From Streptomyces alboflavus (GTDB lineage: Bacteria; Actinomycetota; Actinomycetes; Streptomycetales; Streptomycetaceae): a stretch of 64,000 nucleotides of DNA. The notes beneath the pieces are model-generated. The model was not told the origin of the DNA, made no database searches, and was given only the letters and a program-made list of their open reading frames with translations. How positions within the stretch are numbered: position 1 is the stretch's first letter; the number at the start of each line of letters is the position of its first letter. Below are positions 9,440 through 18,041 of this stretch, one piece after another. A program made the translations under genes and the position numbers. The stretch covers positions 186,001 to 250,000 of the forward strand of contig NZ_JNXT01000038.1 in the NCBI RefSeq assembly GCF_000716675.1, read 5' to 3'.

Positions 9440-10659
9440 CCTTCGTCTTCGGCGCCGACGCCGGCACATCCGCCGACAGCGACACCGACACCGGCGCGGA
9501 CGCCCAGGCCGACGCCGCCGAGATGTGCCGCATGGTCGAGGCCTTCGCGCGGCGCGAACTCGGCGACGTACCTGATCCGTTCGCACCCGCCGAGTTCCGG
9601 CGGCGCTGGCTGCTCGCGGGCGGGCAGGGGCTCGTCGGCAGCGTGGTGCCGACGGCGTACGGCGGCAGTGGCCTGGACCCGGTCACGGCCGCCGCCGTCC
9701 TGGAGGCGCTCGGCCACGGCTCGCCGGACACCGGCTTCGCGTTCTCCGTCGCGGCGCACCTGTTCGCCGCGGTGATGCCGATCGTGGAGTTCGGCACGGA
9801 GGGGCAGAAGCGGCGGTGGCTGCCCGCGCTGTGTTCGGGCGAGCGGATCGCGGCGCACGCCATCACGGAGCCGGAGGCCGGTTCGGACACGCTCGCGCTG
9901 CGGACGCGGGCGGTGCGCGAGGGCGACCACTACGTCCTCGACGGCGCCAAGGCGTTCACGACGAACGCGCCCGTCGCGGACGTGTTCGTGGTGCAGGCGG
10001 CGACCGCGCCCGGCGGCGGCTTCTTCGGCCTGACGGCGTTCGTCGTGGAGGCGGACACGCCGGGGCTCACGGTCGGGCCCGCGTACGACAAGGTGGGGCT
10101 GCGCGGCTCGCCGACGGCCGATGTGCGCCTGGACGGGTGCGTGGTGCCCGCGAGCCATGTCCTCGGGGCCGAGGGGGCGGGTGCCAGTGTGTTCGCGGGG
10201 TCCATGAAGTGGGAGCGCACCTGTCTGTTCGCGGCGTATCTCGGCGCGATGCGGCGTGTGCTGGATTCCACCGTCGCCCATGTCAAGGAGCGGGAGCAGT
10301 TCGGTGTGCCCATCGGCGGCTTCCAGGCGGTGAGTCATCGCGTCGTCGACATGACGCTGGCCCTGGAGTCGGCGCGGCTGCTGCTCCGCGAGGCGGCGCG
10401 GGGCCTGGCGCGGGGCAGCGAGGACGAGGTCGCGCCCGCGCTCGCGAAGCTCGCCGTCAGCGAGGCGGCCGTCCGGATCGGCCTCGACGCGGTCCAGCTG
10501 CGGGGCGCGCTCGGGGTCCTCTCGGGCGGCGACGCCGAGACGCTGCTGCGGGACGCGCTGCCTGCCCGCATCTTCTCGGGGACCAACGAGATCCAGAAGA
10601 ACAACATCGCCCGGGCACTCGGCCTGGGCGGCAACCGCCGTACGGGGGGCGGGCGCTGA
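9436..10659 (+). CDS. redW: RedW: prolyl-carrier-protein oxidase (acyl-CoA dehydrogenase family)
   Basis: FAD enzyme expected to oxidise L-prolyl-S-RedO to pyrrolyl-2-carboxyl-S-RedO, the first ring of the bipyrrole. The 407 aa sequence has the acyl-CoA dehydrogenase hallmarks: [12 protein letters not shown], the central beta domain with [15 protein letters not shown], and the C-terminal [18 protein letters not shown] and [16 protein letters not shown]. The first ~20 residues are an Asp/Thr/Ala-rich extension. The ATG overlaps the redX stop (ATGA), so the two are translationally coupled. The family also includes PltE and PigA, which act on the same prolyl thioester. Confidence 0.88.
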   Translation: MTFVFGADAGTSADSDTDTGADAQADAAEMCRMVEAFARRELGDVPDPFAPAEFRRRWLLAGGQGLVGSVVPTAYGGSGLDPVTAAAVLEALGHGSPDTGFAFSVAAHLFAAVMPIVEFGTEGQKRRWLPALCSGERIAAHAITEPEAGSDTLALRTRAVREGDHYVLDGAKAFTTNAPVADVFVVQAATAPGGGFFGLTAFVVEADTPGLTVGPAYDKVGLRGSPTADVRLDGCVVPASHVLGAEGAGASVFAGSMKWERTCLFAAYLGAMRRVLDSTVAHVKEREQFGVPIGGFQAVSHRVVDMTLALESARLLLREAARGLARGSEDEVAPALAKLAVSEAAVRIGLDAVQLRGALGVLSGGDAETLLRDALPARIFSGTNEIQKNNIARALGLGGNRRTGGGR

Positions 10660-10718
10660 CCGTACGGACAGCGCCCGCCGGCCGACCGCAGGGACCACCC
10701 GACCCACCGACTGACGGG

Positions 10719-11105
10719 ATGTCACTCACCATGTCGCTCACCCCATCCGGCACCGCGCGGGACGGCGGCGCCGACGCGTCCGCCACCACCGTCATCGTGC
10801 ACCGCATCCGGCTGCTCGACGGCGTGGACCCGGAGCGGTTCGAGTCCTGGGTCCGGGACGTCGACTACGCGGCCTGTCCGCGGCTGCCGGGGGTGGTGGC
10901 GTTCGCCGTGCACCGCGTCACGGACGCCGGGGCCGCCTCGCCCGGCGAGTACTTCGAGATCATCGAAGTGACCGACCGAACGGAATTCGAACGGGATATG
11001 CGGTCCGACACATTCCGCGGACTGGTCGCCGAATTCGAGAAGATGGCCACGGTGGTGGCCGAGCTGACCGGTGATCGAGTGGGGTTCGGATACCGGGCGC
11101 GATAG
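10719..11105 (+). CDS. redY: RedY-like small conserved protein
   Basis: Small 128 aa protein in the place of redY. After a disordered N-terminus it reads as a compact alpha/beta domain (TTVIVHRIRLLDGVDPERFESWVRD, split here by one central helix, then EYFEIIEVTDRTEFERDM), similar in pattern to ferredoxin-like NIPSNAP or monooxygenase-type small domains. No catalytic residue can be assigned. ATG 10719 and ATG 10731 are both in frame with only weak upstream purine sequence. It is the last gene of the redD-X-W-Y run and faces redZ tail to tail. I assign it from gene order; the biochemical role in prodiginine formation is not known to me. Confidence 0.7.
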   Translation: MSLTMSLTPSGTARDGGADASATTVIVHRIRLLDGVDPERFESWVRDVDYAACPRLPGVVAFAVHRVTDAGAASPGEYFEIIEVTDRTEFERDMRSDTFRGLVAEFEKMATVVAELTGDRVGFGYRAR

Positions 11106-11119
11106 TTTTGCGATACGTA

Positions 11120-11165
11120 ATCAGGAGGTGTCGGCATTCCCGATCAGGAGGTGTCGGCATTCCCG
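11120..11165. repeat. Perfect 23-bp tandem duplication between redY and redZ
   Basis: Two identical adjacent 23-bp units, 11120-11142 and 11143-11165, each beginning ATCAGGAGGTGTCGG and ending ATTCCCG. They fill most of the 72-bp gap between the converging ends of redY and redZ. Neither forms a strong hairpin on its own. Replication slippage is the simple origin; a terminator role is not evident. Confidence 0.8.
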
Positions 11166-11177
11166 GTCGGGAGCCGT

Positions 11178-11852
11178 TCATCCCTCCTGGCCACGGAATT
11201 CCGCGGTCCGCCCAATTGTCGCCATCAAACCTGTTTCATAGGCGATGGCGACGGCCTGGGCGCGTGTGCTCACACCCATCTTCCGGAGCACATGGTGGAC
11301 ATGGGACCGGACGGTCGCGAGGGACACCGAGAGTTTCTCGGCGACTTCCGCGTTGGACTTCCCCTGGGCGAGCAGGACGATCACCTCGGACTCGCGCGGC
11401 GTGAGGTCGGCGGCCCGGCGCCCGGTCCCGTACGAACGCCCCTGCTGGGGCAGGCCCTGGAGGCTGCGCCGGGCGGCCGCCGGCATCACCATGGAGGCGC
11501 CCGCGCTCACCGTACGCAGCACGTGGATCAGGTCGTCCGCGGAGGAGTCGGGGGCGAGGACCGCTCTGACGCCGACGCACAGGGCCTCGACGGAACGGTG
11601 CGCGGACTCGGCCTTGGCGATCAGGACTATCTTCGTCAGGGCGGCGAGCTCGGCCAGCTCACGGCTGTCGTCAAGGCCGAGCGCGGGCGCCACCACGATC
11701 ATGACGTGGGGCGTCAGCTCGGCGACGGCCGCGGCGGATTCACGTCCGGTGGTGAACCCGAGGACCTCGAAGTCGGGCTGCTGATCGAGCAGCGCACGCA
11801 TCGCCGCGGACATGATCGACTCGTCGCAGCACACCAGGACGCGGATCTTCAT
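11178..11852 (-). CDS. redZ: RedZ: NarL/LuxR-type orphan response regulator
   Basis: Transcription factor of 224 aa expected to activate redD. The N-terminal half is a receiver-like fold (MKIRVLVCCDESIMSAAMRALL) that lacks the usual acidic pocket, as VAPALGLDDSRELAEL replaces the normal phosphorylated Asp context. The C-terminal LuxR helix-turn-helix is intact: LTPRESEVIVLLAQGKSNAEVAEKL, broken here only by length, then VRSHVHHVLRKMGV. I chose ATG 11852; an in-frame start 57 nt upstream adds a basic tail. I find no TTA leucine codon in the frame, unlike S. coelicolor redZ. It lies tail to tail with redY. Confidence 0.82.
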   Translation of the reverse strand: MKIRVLVCCDESIMSAAMRALLDQQPDFEVLGFTTGRESAAAVAELTPHVMIVVAPALGLDDSRELAELAALTKIVLIAKAESAHRSVEALCVGVRAVLAPDSSADDLIHVLRTVSAGASMVMPAAARRSLQGLPQQGRSYGTGRRAADLTPRESEVIVLLAQGKSNAEVAEKLSVSLATVRSHVHHVLRKMGVSTRAQAVAIAYETGLMATIGRTAEFRGQEG

Positions 11853-12280
11853 GGATCGCCGCCTCACCACGTCCCGCCCGGCCGCGGGCCACGCCCGCGC
11901 CGGTCGCACCGGACCGTCCCTCCCGCCCTTCTCGTCCCGCCCGTCACGACATCACGCCCGCACGGGCCGGCCTCCCCGGCCCGCGAGAGACTTCCGGCAC
12001 GTGGCCCTTGCAGCAGTTCCCCATCTCGCCGCCCCCCTTTGAATGACACGACCATGTGCCTTCGGGTACCCCTCGTCGCTGCTGCCCGTAAACGTTCCCG
12101 GTTGCTGTTCGAATCTGCACTTTCTCCGTCCGTACGCCCCCCCTCTCACGGCGTATCCGGGCAGACTCACGGGTGCGGAATATGCCGTCCGCACTGCAAC
12201 ATTATGTGGGCGCAACTGGCCGCTGGGCGAGGGTTGTTGGAAGAAGCATGAGAATGGCTCGAAACGGCGCGGCCGGAAAG
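11853..12280. other. redZ upstream region, no gene
   Basis: The 428 bp between the redZ start and the redV stop. It is less GC-rich than its surroundings from about 12050 to 12280 and holds no ORF with coding character. It should contain the redZ promoter; I could not identify a convincing operator palindrome or a terminator for redV. Confidence 0.6.
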
Positions 12281-13675
12281 TCAGATCCTCCGCAGGTGTG
12301 CGACGGCAGGGCGGCGTGGGGAGCACGGGAACTCGGTGACGGGCAGGCCGAGACGGCTCACGAAGAACGCGCGCCCCGGAATGCGGAGGCTCGACTGGAA
12401 GGCCGTCCGCAGATCTTCGTGCTGGAGTACGACGCTCACGGGATGCAGGGCGAGCCCGGCCGCGGTCGCGCACAGCCAGTAATCGGCCAGTCGCGCTCCG
12501 CCCTTGACGGCGTCGGCGAGCGTCGGCTCCGTCCGGTCGAAGCTCATGGCGACCACAGCGGGCGTCGGCCGCACCATCCGGGCGAGCCCGTGGGCGAGGC
12601 GGCGGCCGACGAAGCGGTCGTAGCCGACGGGGGCGAGCAGCCGCATCGTCGCGGGCGCGAGGGCGGCACGCAGCGCCTGCCTGCTCGGCCACGACAGCGG
12701 CCCGAAGAGCTGGTCGAGGGCGAAGCCGTCCCCGCGCGCGGCGGCTTCGGCCCGGTCGGCCCGCAGGAACGCGTACGTCTCGCGCCAGGCCTCGCGGTGG
12801 CTGAAGTCGCGGCCGCCGTGCTCGGCCACGAAGTCGGCGAACGCGTCGCGGTCGGCGCCGGACGTCAGATGCCGCACGGTCACGTCGGCGCCGCGTGCCG
12901 CCGCGCACCCCGAGGGGACGAGCAGGCCGTCCAGGAGGGCGGGCCGGACGGGCTGGGGGCGGTAGGGGGCGCGGTTGGTGCGGCGGGCGCGGGCGGCGGC
13001 GCGCAGGGTACGCAGTTCCGCGCCGACGTCCTGGGCGCCGGAGCCGACCTCGCCCCCGGCCGCGCCCCGGGCTTCGGCCCCCGCCCCCGCCCGGCCGCGC
13101 AGCCGCGCCACGCACAGCGCCGTCCACGACCGGGGCCAGGTGGTCCCGGGCAGCTCGGCGCCGCGCACCGCCCCCGGGTCCAACGGGCCGTCGGCGAACC
13201 GCAGGGCGTCCACCGACCAGCCCTGCGCCTCCAGGGCCCGCAGCAACAACTGCCAGTACAGGCCGCAGCTGAGCAGCATCTCGACGGCGTGGGCGGGCAG
13301 CGACCGCAGCTCCCGGTCACGGTCGAGCCCGAGGACGAGGTACTGATACGCCTCGTTTGTCCCGTCGCCGCGCCCGACCCCGGGACCGTCGGCCACCCGA
13401 GGCACCCCGGACGCCCCGGCCTCCCCCTCCACCACCCGCGCGGCGGCGGCCCGCGACGCCTCGCTCCTGGCCCACGCCACCGCCCACGGCTGGCAGTTGT
13501 GGGACGAGGGGCTGAGCACGGCGATCCGGGCCGCCTCGCGCAGGGCGTCGGCGAAATCGGCGGAGGCGGGGGAAGCGGAGGTGGCGGAGGCAGCGGAAGT
13601 GGAGGCGGCGGAAGCGGAGGTGGCGGTCGCGGGTGCGGCAGGGGCGCCGGGGGCCGGGGCCCGGTCTGTGGTCAT
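12281..13675 (-). CDS. redV: RedV: nitroreductase-like oxidoreductase
   Basis: Flavin-type oxidoreductase of the nitroreductase-like fold, 464 aa. Family traits include AARIAVLSPSSHNCQPW at the start of the domain (~residue 50), RRTNRAPYRPQPVR in the middle and LADYWLCATAAGLALHPVS near the end. The first ~40 residues are Ala/Ser/Thr repeats. PigM, which oxidises the bipyrrole methanol to the aldehyde in Serratia, is to my knowledge of a similar type, so RedV is the best candidate for that step here; this is inference. ATG 13675 is preceded by AGGAG 9 nt upstream. Gene order next to redZ agrees with redV. Confidence 0.68.
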   Translation of the reverse strand: MTTDRAPAPGAPAAPATATSASAASTSAASATSASPASADFADALREAARIAVLSPSSHNCQPWAVAWARSEASRAAAARVVEGEAGASGVPRVADGPGVGRGDGTNEAYQYLVLGLDRDRELRSLPAHAVEMLLSCGLYWQLLLRALEAQGWSVDALRFADGPLDPGAVRGAELPGTTWPRSWTALCVARLRGRAGAGAEARGAAGGEVGSGAQDVGAELRTLRAAARARRTNRAPYRPQPVRPALLDGLLVPSGCAAARGADVTVRHLTSGADRDAFADFVAEHGGRDFSHREAWRETYAFLRADRAEAAARGDGFALDQLFGPLSWPSRQALRAALAPATMRLLAPVGYDRFVGRRLAHGLARMVRPTPAVVAMSFDRTEPTLADAVKGGARLADYWLCATAAGLALHPVSVVLQHEDLRTAFQSSLRIPGRAFFVSRLGLPVTEFPCSPRRPAVAHLRRI

Positions 13676-13749
13676 CGTCGTGTTCTCCTCAGCTCCACGC
13701 GGGGCGGGTGAGCGGGCGCCGGTCTCGCGGACCCGGCGCTGTCCTGGCG

Positions 13750-14640
13750 TCAGCGGTCCACGGGCGGCGGCAGCAGGAAGGGGTAGGGCCTGCGCCGGAT
13801 CTTGCGGTGCCAGAGGCGGTCGGCGGCGCGGAGGCGCTGGATCAGCTCCCACATCCGGGCGTCGTCGCGGTAGTACGAGGCGACGTCGGCGGCCGTGATC
13901 GGCTCGGCGAGACGGGCGTTGGCCTGTTCCAGGAACGCGGGGACGAGCGCTTCGAGGCGTTCCTTGTGGAGGTTGCCGAGGAAGTCCAGGAGCACGCCGC
14001 GCGTGGCGTAGAACTTGTCGAAGATCGACTTGGCGACGGAGACGCGGACGGCGTCGCGCAGGATCCACGGCAGCGAGGTGAAGAACAGCCGCACGTCGAG
14101 GAGTTCCCGGCCGTGGTCGTCGCGCATCAGCGGCGTGGTGACGTCGAGGTAGGTCAACTCGCCGTCGACGTCGACCCAGTTGGAGGCCTGGGCGTCCAGG
14201 CCGAGCGTCGGGTGCACGGCGGCACAGACGCGGTCGAGGAAGCGGGCGAAGAAGGTCTTCGCCCATGTCTCGTCCTCGGTGTGCAGGAGCCGGGAGCAGA
14301 GCCGCTCCGGCGGGAGTTCGCGCTGTACGCAGTACGCCGTGATCCGCCCGGAGGGCCCGGCCGTGTGCCAGACCTCGGTGGGCGCGACGGTCAGGCCCCG
14401 GTCGGCGAGCCGGCGCAGATACGCGTCGAGCGAGTGGCGGTAGCGCTCGAAGCGGTCCCGGTCGGGGAAGACGGGCAGCCGTTTGCAGGCGAAGGAGCCC
14501 TCGTCGGCGCGGAGCCGGAGCACGAGGGTGATCTCGCCGTAGCCCAGCACGTCGAGGGCGCTGTCGTCGGCTCGGCGCAGCGCGTCCTGGACCTGTTCCT
14601 CCAGGTGCGCGAGGGCGGTGTGCGGGACCGTGAGGGTCAT
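13750..14640 (-). CDS. Kinase-like conserved protein of the red cluster
   Basis: A 296 aa protein in the slot that carries redU/redT/redS in S. coelicolor; which of these it matches, if any, I cannot tell. The sequence looks like a divergent protein-kinase or aminoglycoside-phosphotransferase fold: a glycine-containing strand YGEITLVLRL, SFACKRLP with a lysine in the usual beta-3 place (~residue 52), then LDAQASNWVDVDGELTYLDVTTP, which mimics the D..N...D pattern of the catalytic and metal sites. A tyrosine-rich, basic C-terminus follows. It is not a phosphopantetheinyl transferase, so it does not replace RedU. It probably shares a message with redR and redV. Function unknown. Confidence 0.75.
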   Translation of the reverse strand: MTLTVPHTALAHLEEQVQDALRRADDSALDVLGYGEITLVLRLRADEGSFACKRLPVFPDRDRFERYRHSLDAYLRRLADRGLTVAPTEVWHTAGPSGRITAYCVQRELPPERLCSRLLHTEDETWAKTFFARFLDRVCAAVHPTLGLDAQASNWVDVDGELTYLDVTTPLMRDDHGRELLDVRLFFTSLPWILRDAVRVSVAKSIFDKFYATRGVLLDFLGNLHKERLEALVPAFLEQANARLAEPITAADVASYYRDDARMWELIQRLRAADRLWHRKIRRRPYPFLLPPPVDR

Positions 14641-14725
14641 GGGTGCCTCGCTCTCGGCGGCAGCGGGGGTACGGGGGTGGCCTCGGCGCGGTCGTCGGGT
14701 CCGGGCGCGGTGTGTGTGCCCCGGC

Positions 14726-15970
14726 TCATGGCGCCGTCACCACCAGGACGGCGTTCTGGCCGCCGAAGCCGAAGGAGTTGCTGACCGCGACGTCCAGCTT
14801 CCGGGTGCGCGCGGTCCCGGAGACGACGTCCAGGTCGATGTCGGGGTCCTGGTCGTGGAGGTTGGCGGTCGGTGGCACCGTGCCGTGCTGCACGGCCAGG
14901 ACGGTGAGCGCGGCCTCGATCGCGCCTGCCGCGCCCAGGGTGTGGCCGAGCACCCCCTTGGTGGAGGTGACCGCGGGGCCCGCGCCGAGGAACTTGCGGA
15001 GGACCGCCGCCTCGGCCGCGTCGTTCAGGGGCGTCGAGGTGCCGTGCGCGTTGACGTGGTCGACCTCGTCCGGCACGACGCCCGCCCGCGCGAGCGCCGT
15101 GCGCAGCGCGAGCAGCACTCCGGTGCCCCGGGGGTCGGGCGCGGTCATGTGGTGCGCGTCGGCCGACGCGCCGTACCCGGCGATGCGGGCCCGGACGGCG
15201 GCGCCGCGTGCCCGGGCGTCCGCCGCGCGCTCCAGGACGAGCATGCCGCTGCCCTCGCCGATGACGAACCCGTCGCGGTCCCGGTCGAACGGCCGGGAGG
15301 CGGCGGCGGGTTCGTCGAGCCGCCGGGACAGCGCGCCCATCTGCGCGAAGCCGGTGACCATCAGGGGGGTCACCCCGGCCTCGCCGCCGCCCGCGACCAC
15401 CACGTCGCAGCTGCCGTCGCGCAGCAGGTGCAGCGCCGTGCCGATGGCGGTGGCGCCGGACGCGCAGGCCGTCGCGGTCACCAGGTTCGGTCCGCTCGCC
15501 CCCAGGTCCATGGCGAGGTGCCCGGCCACCATGTTCGGTACGAGCATGGGGATCAGGAGCGCCGACACCGTCTGCGGTCCCTGGTCGAGCAGGCGGCGGT
15601 GCTGGGCCTCCCAGGTCGCCACGCCGCCGAGGCCGCAGCCGACGACGACGCCGACGCGGGCGCCGTCCCACGTGCCCGGGTCGAGCCCGCTGTCCGCGAC
15701 GGCCTCGCGGGCGGCGGCGACCGACAGCTGACTGAACCGGTCCTGCGTCAACGCGCTGCGCCGGCCGACGTGTCGGCGGGCGCTGAAGCCGGGCACCGTG
15801 CAGGAGATGTCCACGGGAAGACCGGCGAGCCCCGGGTCGGTGGCCGCCGCGGACCGCCCCCGGCACACCCCGGCCCAGGTGTCGGCCACGCCGATGCCCG
15901 CCGCGGTGACGAGTCCGAGGCCGGTGACGGCGATGTCGTCCGGGCCGCGGTCGGGTGCGGGGCGCGTCAT
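14726..15970 (-). CDS. redR: RedR: beta-ketoacyl-ACP synthase II (FabF-like)
   Basis: Elongating ketosynthase that, with RedP and RedQ, makes the C12 acyl chain for 2-undecylpyrrole. The complete C-H-H site is visible: TATACASGATA, VNAHGTSTPLND and GHTLGAAGAIE, ending with the FabF signature SNSFGFGGQNAVLV. Length (414 aa) is normal. The start ATG 15970 overlaps the stop of the upstream truncated ACP gene by 4 nt, which ties them together. Unlike a uniform red transcript, redR here runs opposite to redP. Confidence 0.9.
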   Translation of the reverse strand: MTRPAPDRGPDDIAVTGLGLVTAAGIGVADTWAGVCRGRSAAATDPGLAGLPVDISCTVPGFSARRHVGRRSALTQDRFSQLSVAAAREAVADSGLDPGTWDGARVGVVVGCGLGGVATWEAQHRRLLDQGPQTVSALLIPMLVPNMVAGHLAMDLGASGPNLVTATACASGATAIGTALHLLRDGSCDVVVAGGGEAGVTPLMVTGFAQMGALSRRLDEPAAASRPFDRDRDGFVIGEGSGMLVLERAADARARGAAVRARIAGYGASADAHHMTAPDPRGTGVLLALRTALARAGVVPDEVDHVNAHGTSTPLNDAAEAAVLRKFLGAGPAVTSTKGVLGHTLGAAGAIEAALTVLAVQHGTVPPTANLHDQDPDIDLDVVSGTARTRKLDVAVSNSFGFGGQNAVLVVTAP

Positions 15971-16203
15971 GAGACAGGGGTGGAGGCGGCGGACGGGGTG
16001 GGGGTGAGGCGGGCGGGGGCCGGGGGGGGGGCGGGGGGGGCCGGCCCCGCCCTCGGTGCGGCATGGACGACGAGGAACTGTTCGAGCAGGTGCGGCGAGT
16101 CCGTGTCGAGGTCGTCGAACGTGGTGCCGGGAGCGAGCTCCGCGGGGTCCACGTCGAAACGGTCGACAAGGAGACCGACCAGCCTGCCGTGCATCGCGCT
16201 CAT
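15967..16203 (-). CDS. C-terminally truncated acyl carrier protein (duplicate of RedQ)
   Basis: A 78 aa ORF whose first ~50 residues are an ACP: helix I (GRLVGLLVDRFDVDP), the loop and DLDTDSPHLLEQ with the phosphopantetheine serine in DTDS. It then breaks off where helix II ends and continues as a Pro/Ala tail read from a poly-G tract (16006-16040). The N-terminal part is nearly the same, in protein and DNA, as the full ACP at 17492-17773 on the other strand. It is therefore an inverted duplicate that lost helices III-IV. It still overlaps redR by 4 nt and may survive because it couples redR translation. Whether it can be acylated is doubtful. A sequencing error in the poly-G tract is possible. 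Confidence 0.72.
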   Translation of the reverse strand: MSAMHGRLVGLLVDRFDVDPAELAPGTTFDDLDTDSPHLLEQFLVVHAAPRAGPAPPAPPPAPARLTPTPSAASTPVS

Positions 16204-16449
16204 CGAATGCGCCCCACCTCTCCGGTCGCCTGGGGTCGAGTCTGCGGTCCGCGCCTGACCGGCCGCCGTGCCGGACGCTGACCGATGGCTGACCCCGCGG
16301 GCCGCGAGGCCGCCCGCGCCCGCGCCGCCGGAGGCGATCAGCGGGCGGTCAGCGAGCCGTCAGCACGCGCGCCCGCTACCCGTCAGCCCGTCCCGCGAGA
16401 CTCGGTAGCCGCACCCACGTCCTGCCGTCCGGGAGACCGAGGAGCACGC

Positions 16450-17481
16450 GTGACCGCACCCCCACCGAGCCGACCGTCACCGACCCGTGCCGCGGTGCTC
16501 ACCGGGGTCGGCGGCTGCCTGCCGCCGACCGCCGTGAGCAACGACGAGCTGGCCGCTCGCCTCGACAGCTCCGACGCCTGGATCCGCTCCCGCACCGGGA
16601 TCCGGCAGCGGTACTTCGCCGCGCCGGGCACCGCCACCTCCGATCTCGCGGTCGGCGCGGGCGCCAAGGCCCTGAAGTCGTCCGGCACTCCCGACGTCGA
16701 CGCCGTGCTGCTCGCCACCACCACACCGGACCGGCCGTGCCCGGCGACCGCTCCCGCCGTCGCGGCACGCCTCGGCCTGACCGGGACCGCCGCCTTCGAC
16801 GTGTCCGCGGTGTGCACGGGCTTCGTGTACGCCCTCGCCACGGCGGCGGGACTCATCGCCACCGGCGTCGCCGACCGGGTCCTGGTGATCGGCGCGGAGA
16901 CGTTCTCCACGCTGCTCGACCCGGACGACCGCGCCACCTCGGTGATCTTCGGCGACGGCGCGGGCGCGGTGGTGCTGCGCGCGGGCGAACCCGCGGAGCC
17001 GGGTGCGCTCGGACCGTTCGACCTGGGCAGCGACGGCGGCCGCGAGGACCTGATCACCGTGCCCGCGGGCGGCTCGCGCCAGCGTCTGTCGGGCCGCTCC
17101 CCGAGAGCGGCCGACCGCTATTTCACGATGGACGGCAAGGAGGTCTTCCGGCACGCCGTGCAGCGCATGTCGGCCTCCGCGCGGGCCGTGCTCGACCGCG
17201 CCGGGTGGACCCCGGCGGACGTCGACCACCTGGTCGGCCACCAGGCCAACCTGCGCATCACCAACCACGTGGCCGACGAGGTGGGCATCCCGCGGCCGCG
17301 CTGCTTCAGCAACATCGCCGACGTCGGCAACACCGCCGCCGCGTCCGTCCCCCTCGCCCTGGACCAGGCCCACGCCGACGGCGTCCTGCGGGCGGGCGAC
17401 AGAGTGCTGCTCACCGCGTTCGGCGGGGGCCTCACCTGGGGGTCGACGGTGCTGACCTGGCCATGCCTTGACCACACCTGA
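16450..17481 (+). CDS. redP: RedP: beta-ketoacyl-ACP synthase III (FabH-like)
   Basis: Initiating ketosynthase that condenses acetyl-CoA with malonyl-RedQ to start the dodecanoyl chain. Active residues are visible: cysteine in DVSAVCTGFVYAL, histidine in VGHQANLRI and asparagine in DVGNTAAASVPLAL. The start is GTG 16450, with GAGGAG at 16439-16444 and a 5-nt spacer; the longer in-frame ORF from 16285 has no such site and a low-complexity leader. The protein is 343 aa, normal for FabH. It heads the long plus-strand operon redP-Q-O-N-M-L-J-I-H-G and diverges from redR across a 246-bp region that must hold both promoters. Confidence 0.9.
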   Translation: MTAPPPSRPSPTRAAVLTGVGGCLPPTAVSNDELAARLDSSDAWIRSRTGIRQRYFAAPGTATSDLAVGAGAKALKSSGTPDVDAVLLATTTPDRPCPATAPAVAARLGLTGTAAFDVSAVCTGFVYALATAAGLIATGVADRVLVIGAETFSTLLDPDDRATSVIFGDGAGAVVLRAGEPAEPGALGPFDLGSDGGREDLITVPAGGSRQRLSGRSPRAADRYFTMDGKEVFRHAVQRMSASARAVLDRAGWTPADVDHLVGHQANLRITNHVADEVGIPRPRCFSNIADVGNTAAASVPLALDQAHADGVLRAGDRVLLTAFGGGLTWGSTVLTWPCLDHT

Positions 17482-17491
17482 GGAGAACCGC

Positions 17492-17773
17492 ATGAGCGAG
17501 ACGTACGACAGGCTGGTCGGTCTGCTGGTCGACCGGTTCGAGGTGGACCGCGCGGAGATCCGCCCCGACACCAAGTTCGAGGAACTCGACATGGACTCGC
17601 TGTTCCTCGTCGAGCTGCTCCTCGTCATCCAGTCCGAGTTCCAGGTCGCCGTCGCCGAGGACGCGGCGACCCCGGGCGACACGGTCGCGGCGGTGGCGCA
17701 GCTGATCGAGGACGGGCTCCGCGTGCCGAGCCCGAGCGCCCCCGCGGCGTCGGCCACCGGAGAGCGAGCGTAG
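17492..17773 (+). CDS. redQ: RedQ: acyl carrier protein for the C12 chain
   Basis: Discrete 93 aa carrier protein. The phosphopantetheine serine is in EELDMDSLFLVELLL and the four-helix pattern is complete, followed by a Pro/Ser/Ala tail. ATG 17492 is preceded by TGAGGAGAA, and the gene starts 10 nt after redP, so redP and redQ are a functional pair. A truncated inverted duplicate lies at 15967-16203. The acidic face after the serine is that of fatty-acid or polyketide ACPs rather than a PCP. Confidence 0.85.
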   Translation: MSETYDRLVGLLVDRFEVDRAEIRPDTKFEELDMDSLFLVELLLVIQSEFQVAVAEDAATPGDTVAAVAQLIEDGLRVPSPSAPAASATGERA

Positions 17774-17780
17774 GGCGGCC

Positions 17781-18041
17781 ATGACCACCGAGCAGTCGAT
17801 CATCAACTACATCGCCGACGTCTGGCTCGACGGCGACACCGAAGGCCTCGACGCCCAACTGCCCATAGCCGAACTGAACATCATCGACTCGGCCGGGATC
17901 TTCGACCTCGTGCACTACCTGCAGAGCGACTTCCGCATCACCGTGCCGCTGCGGGAGATCTCCCCGGCGAACTTCCGCACCGTCGACACGATCGCCGCAC
18001 TCGTCGAGCGGCTGCGGGCCCAGGGGGAGAGCGTGCGATGA
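17781..18041 (+). CDS. redO: RedO: peptidyl carrier protein for proline
   Basis: 86 aa carrier protein that is loaded with L-proline by RedM and holds it while RedW oxidises it to pyrrole. The serine lies in LNIIDSAGIFDLVHYL, a motif of the PigG/RedO/PltL type rather than the DSL of fatty-acid ACPs. Its stop overlaps the redN start by 4 nt (ATGA). Gene order and family both fit. Confidence 0.85.
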   Translation: MTTEQSIINYIADVWLDGDTEGLDAQLPIAELNIIDSAGIFDLVHYLQSDFRITVPLREISPANFRTVDTIAALVERLRAQGESVR

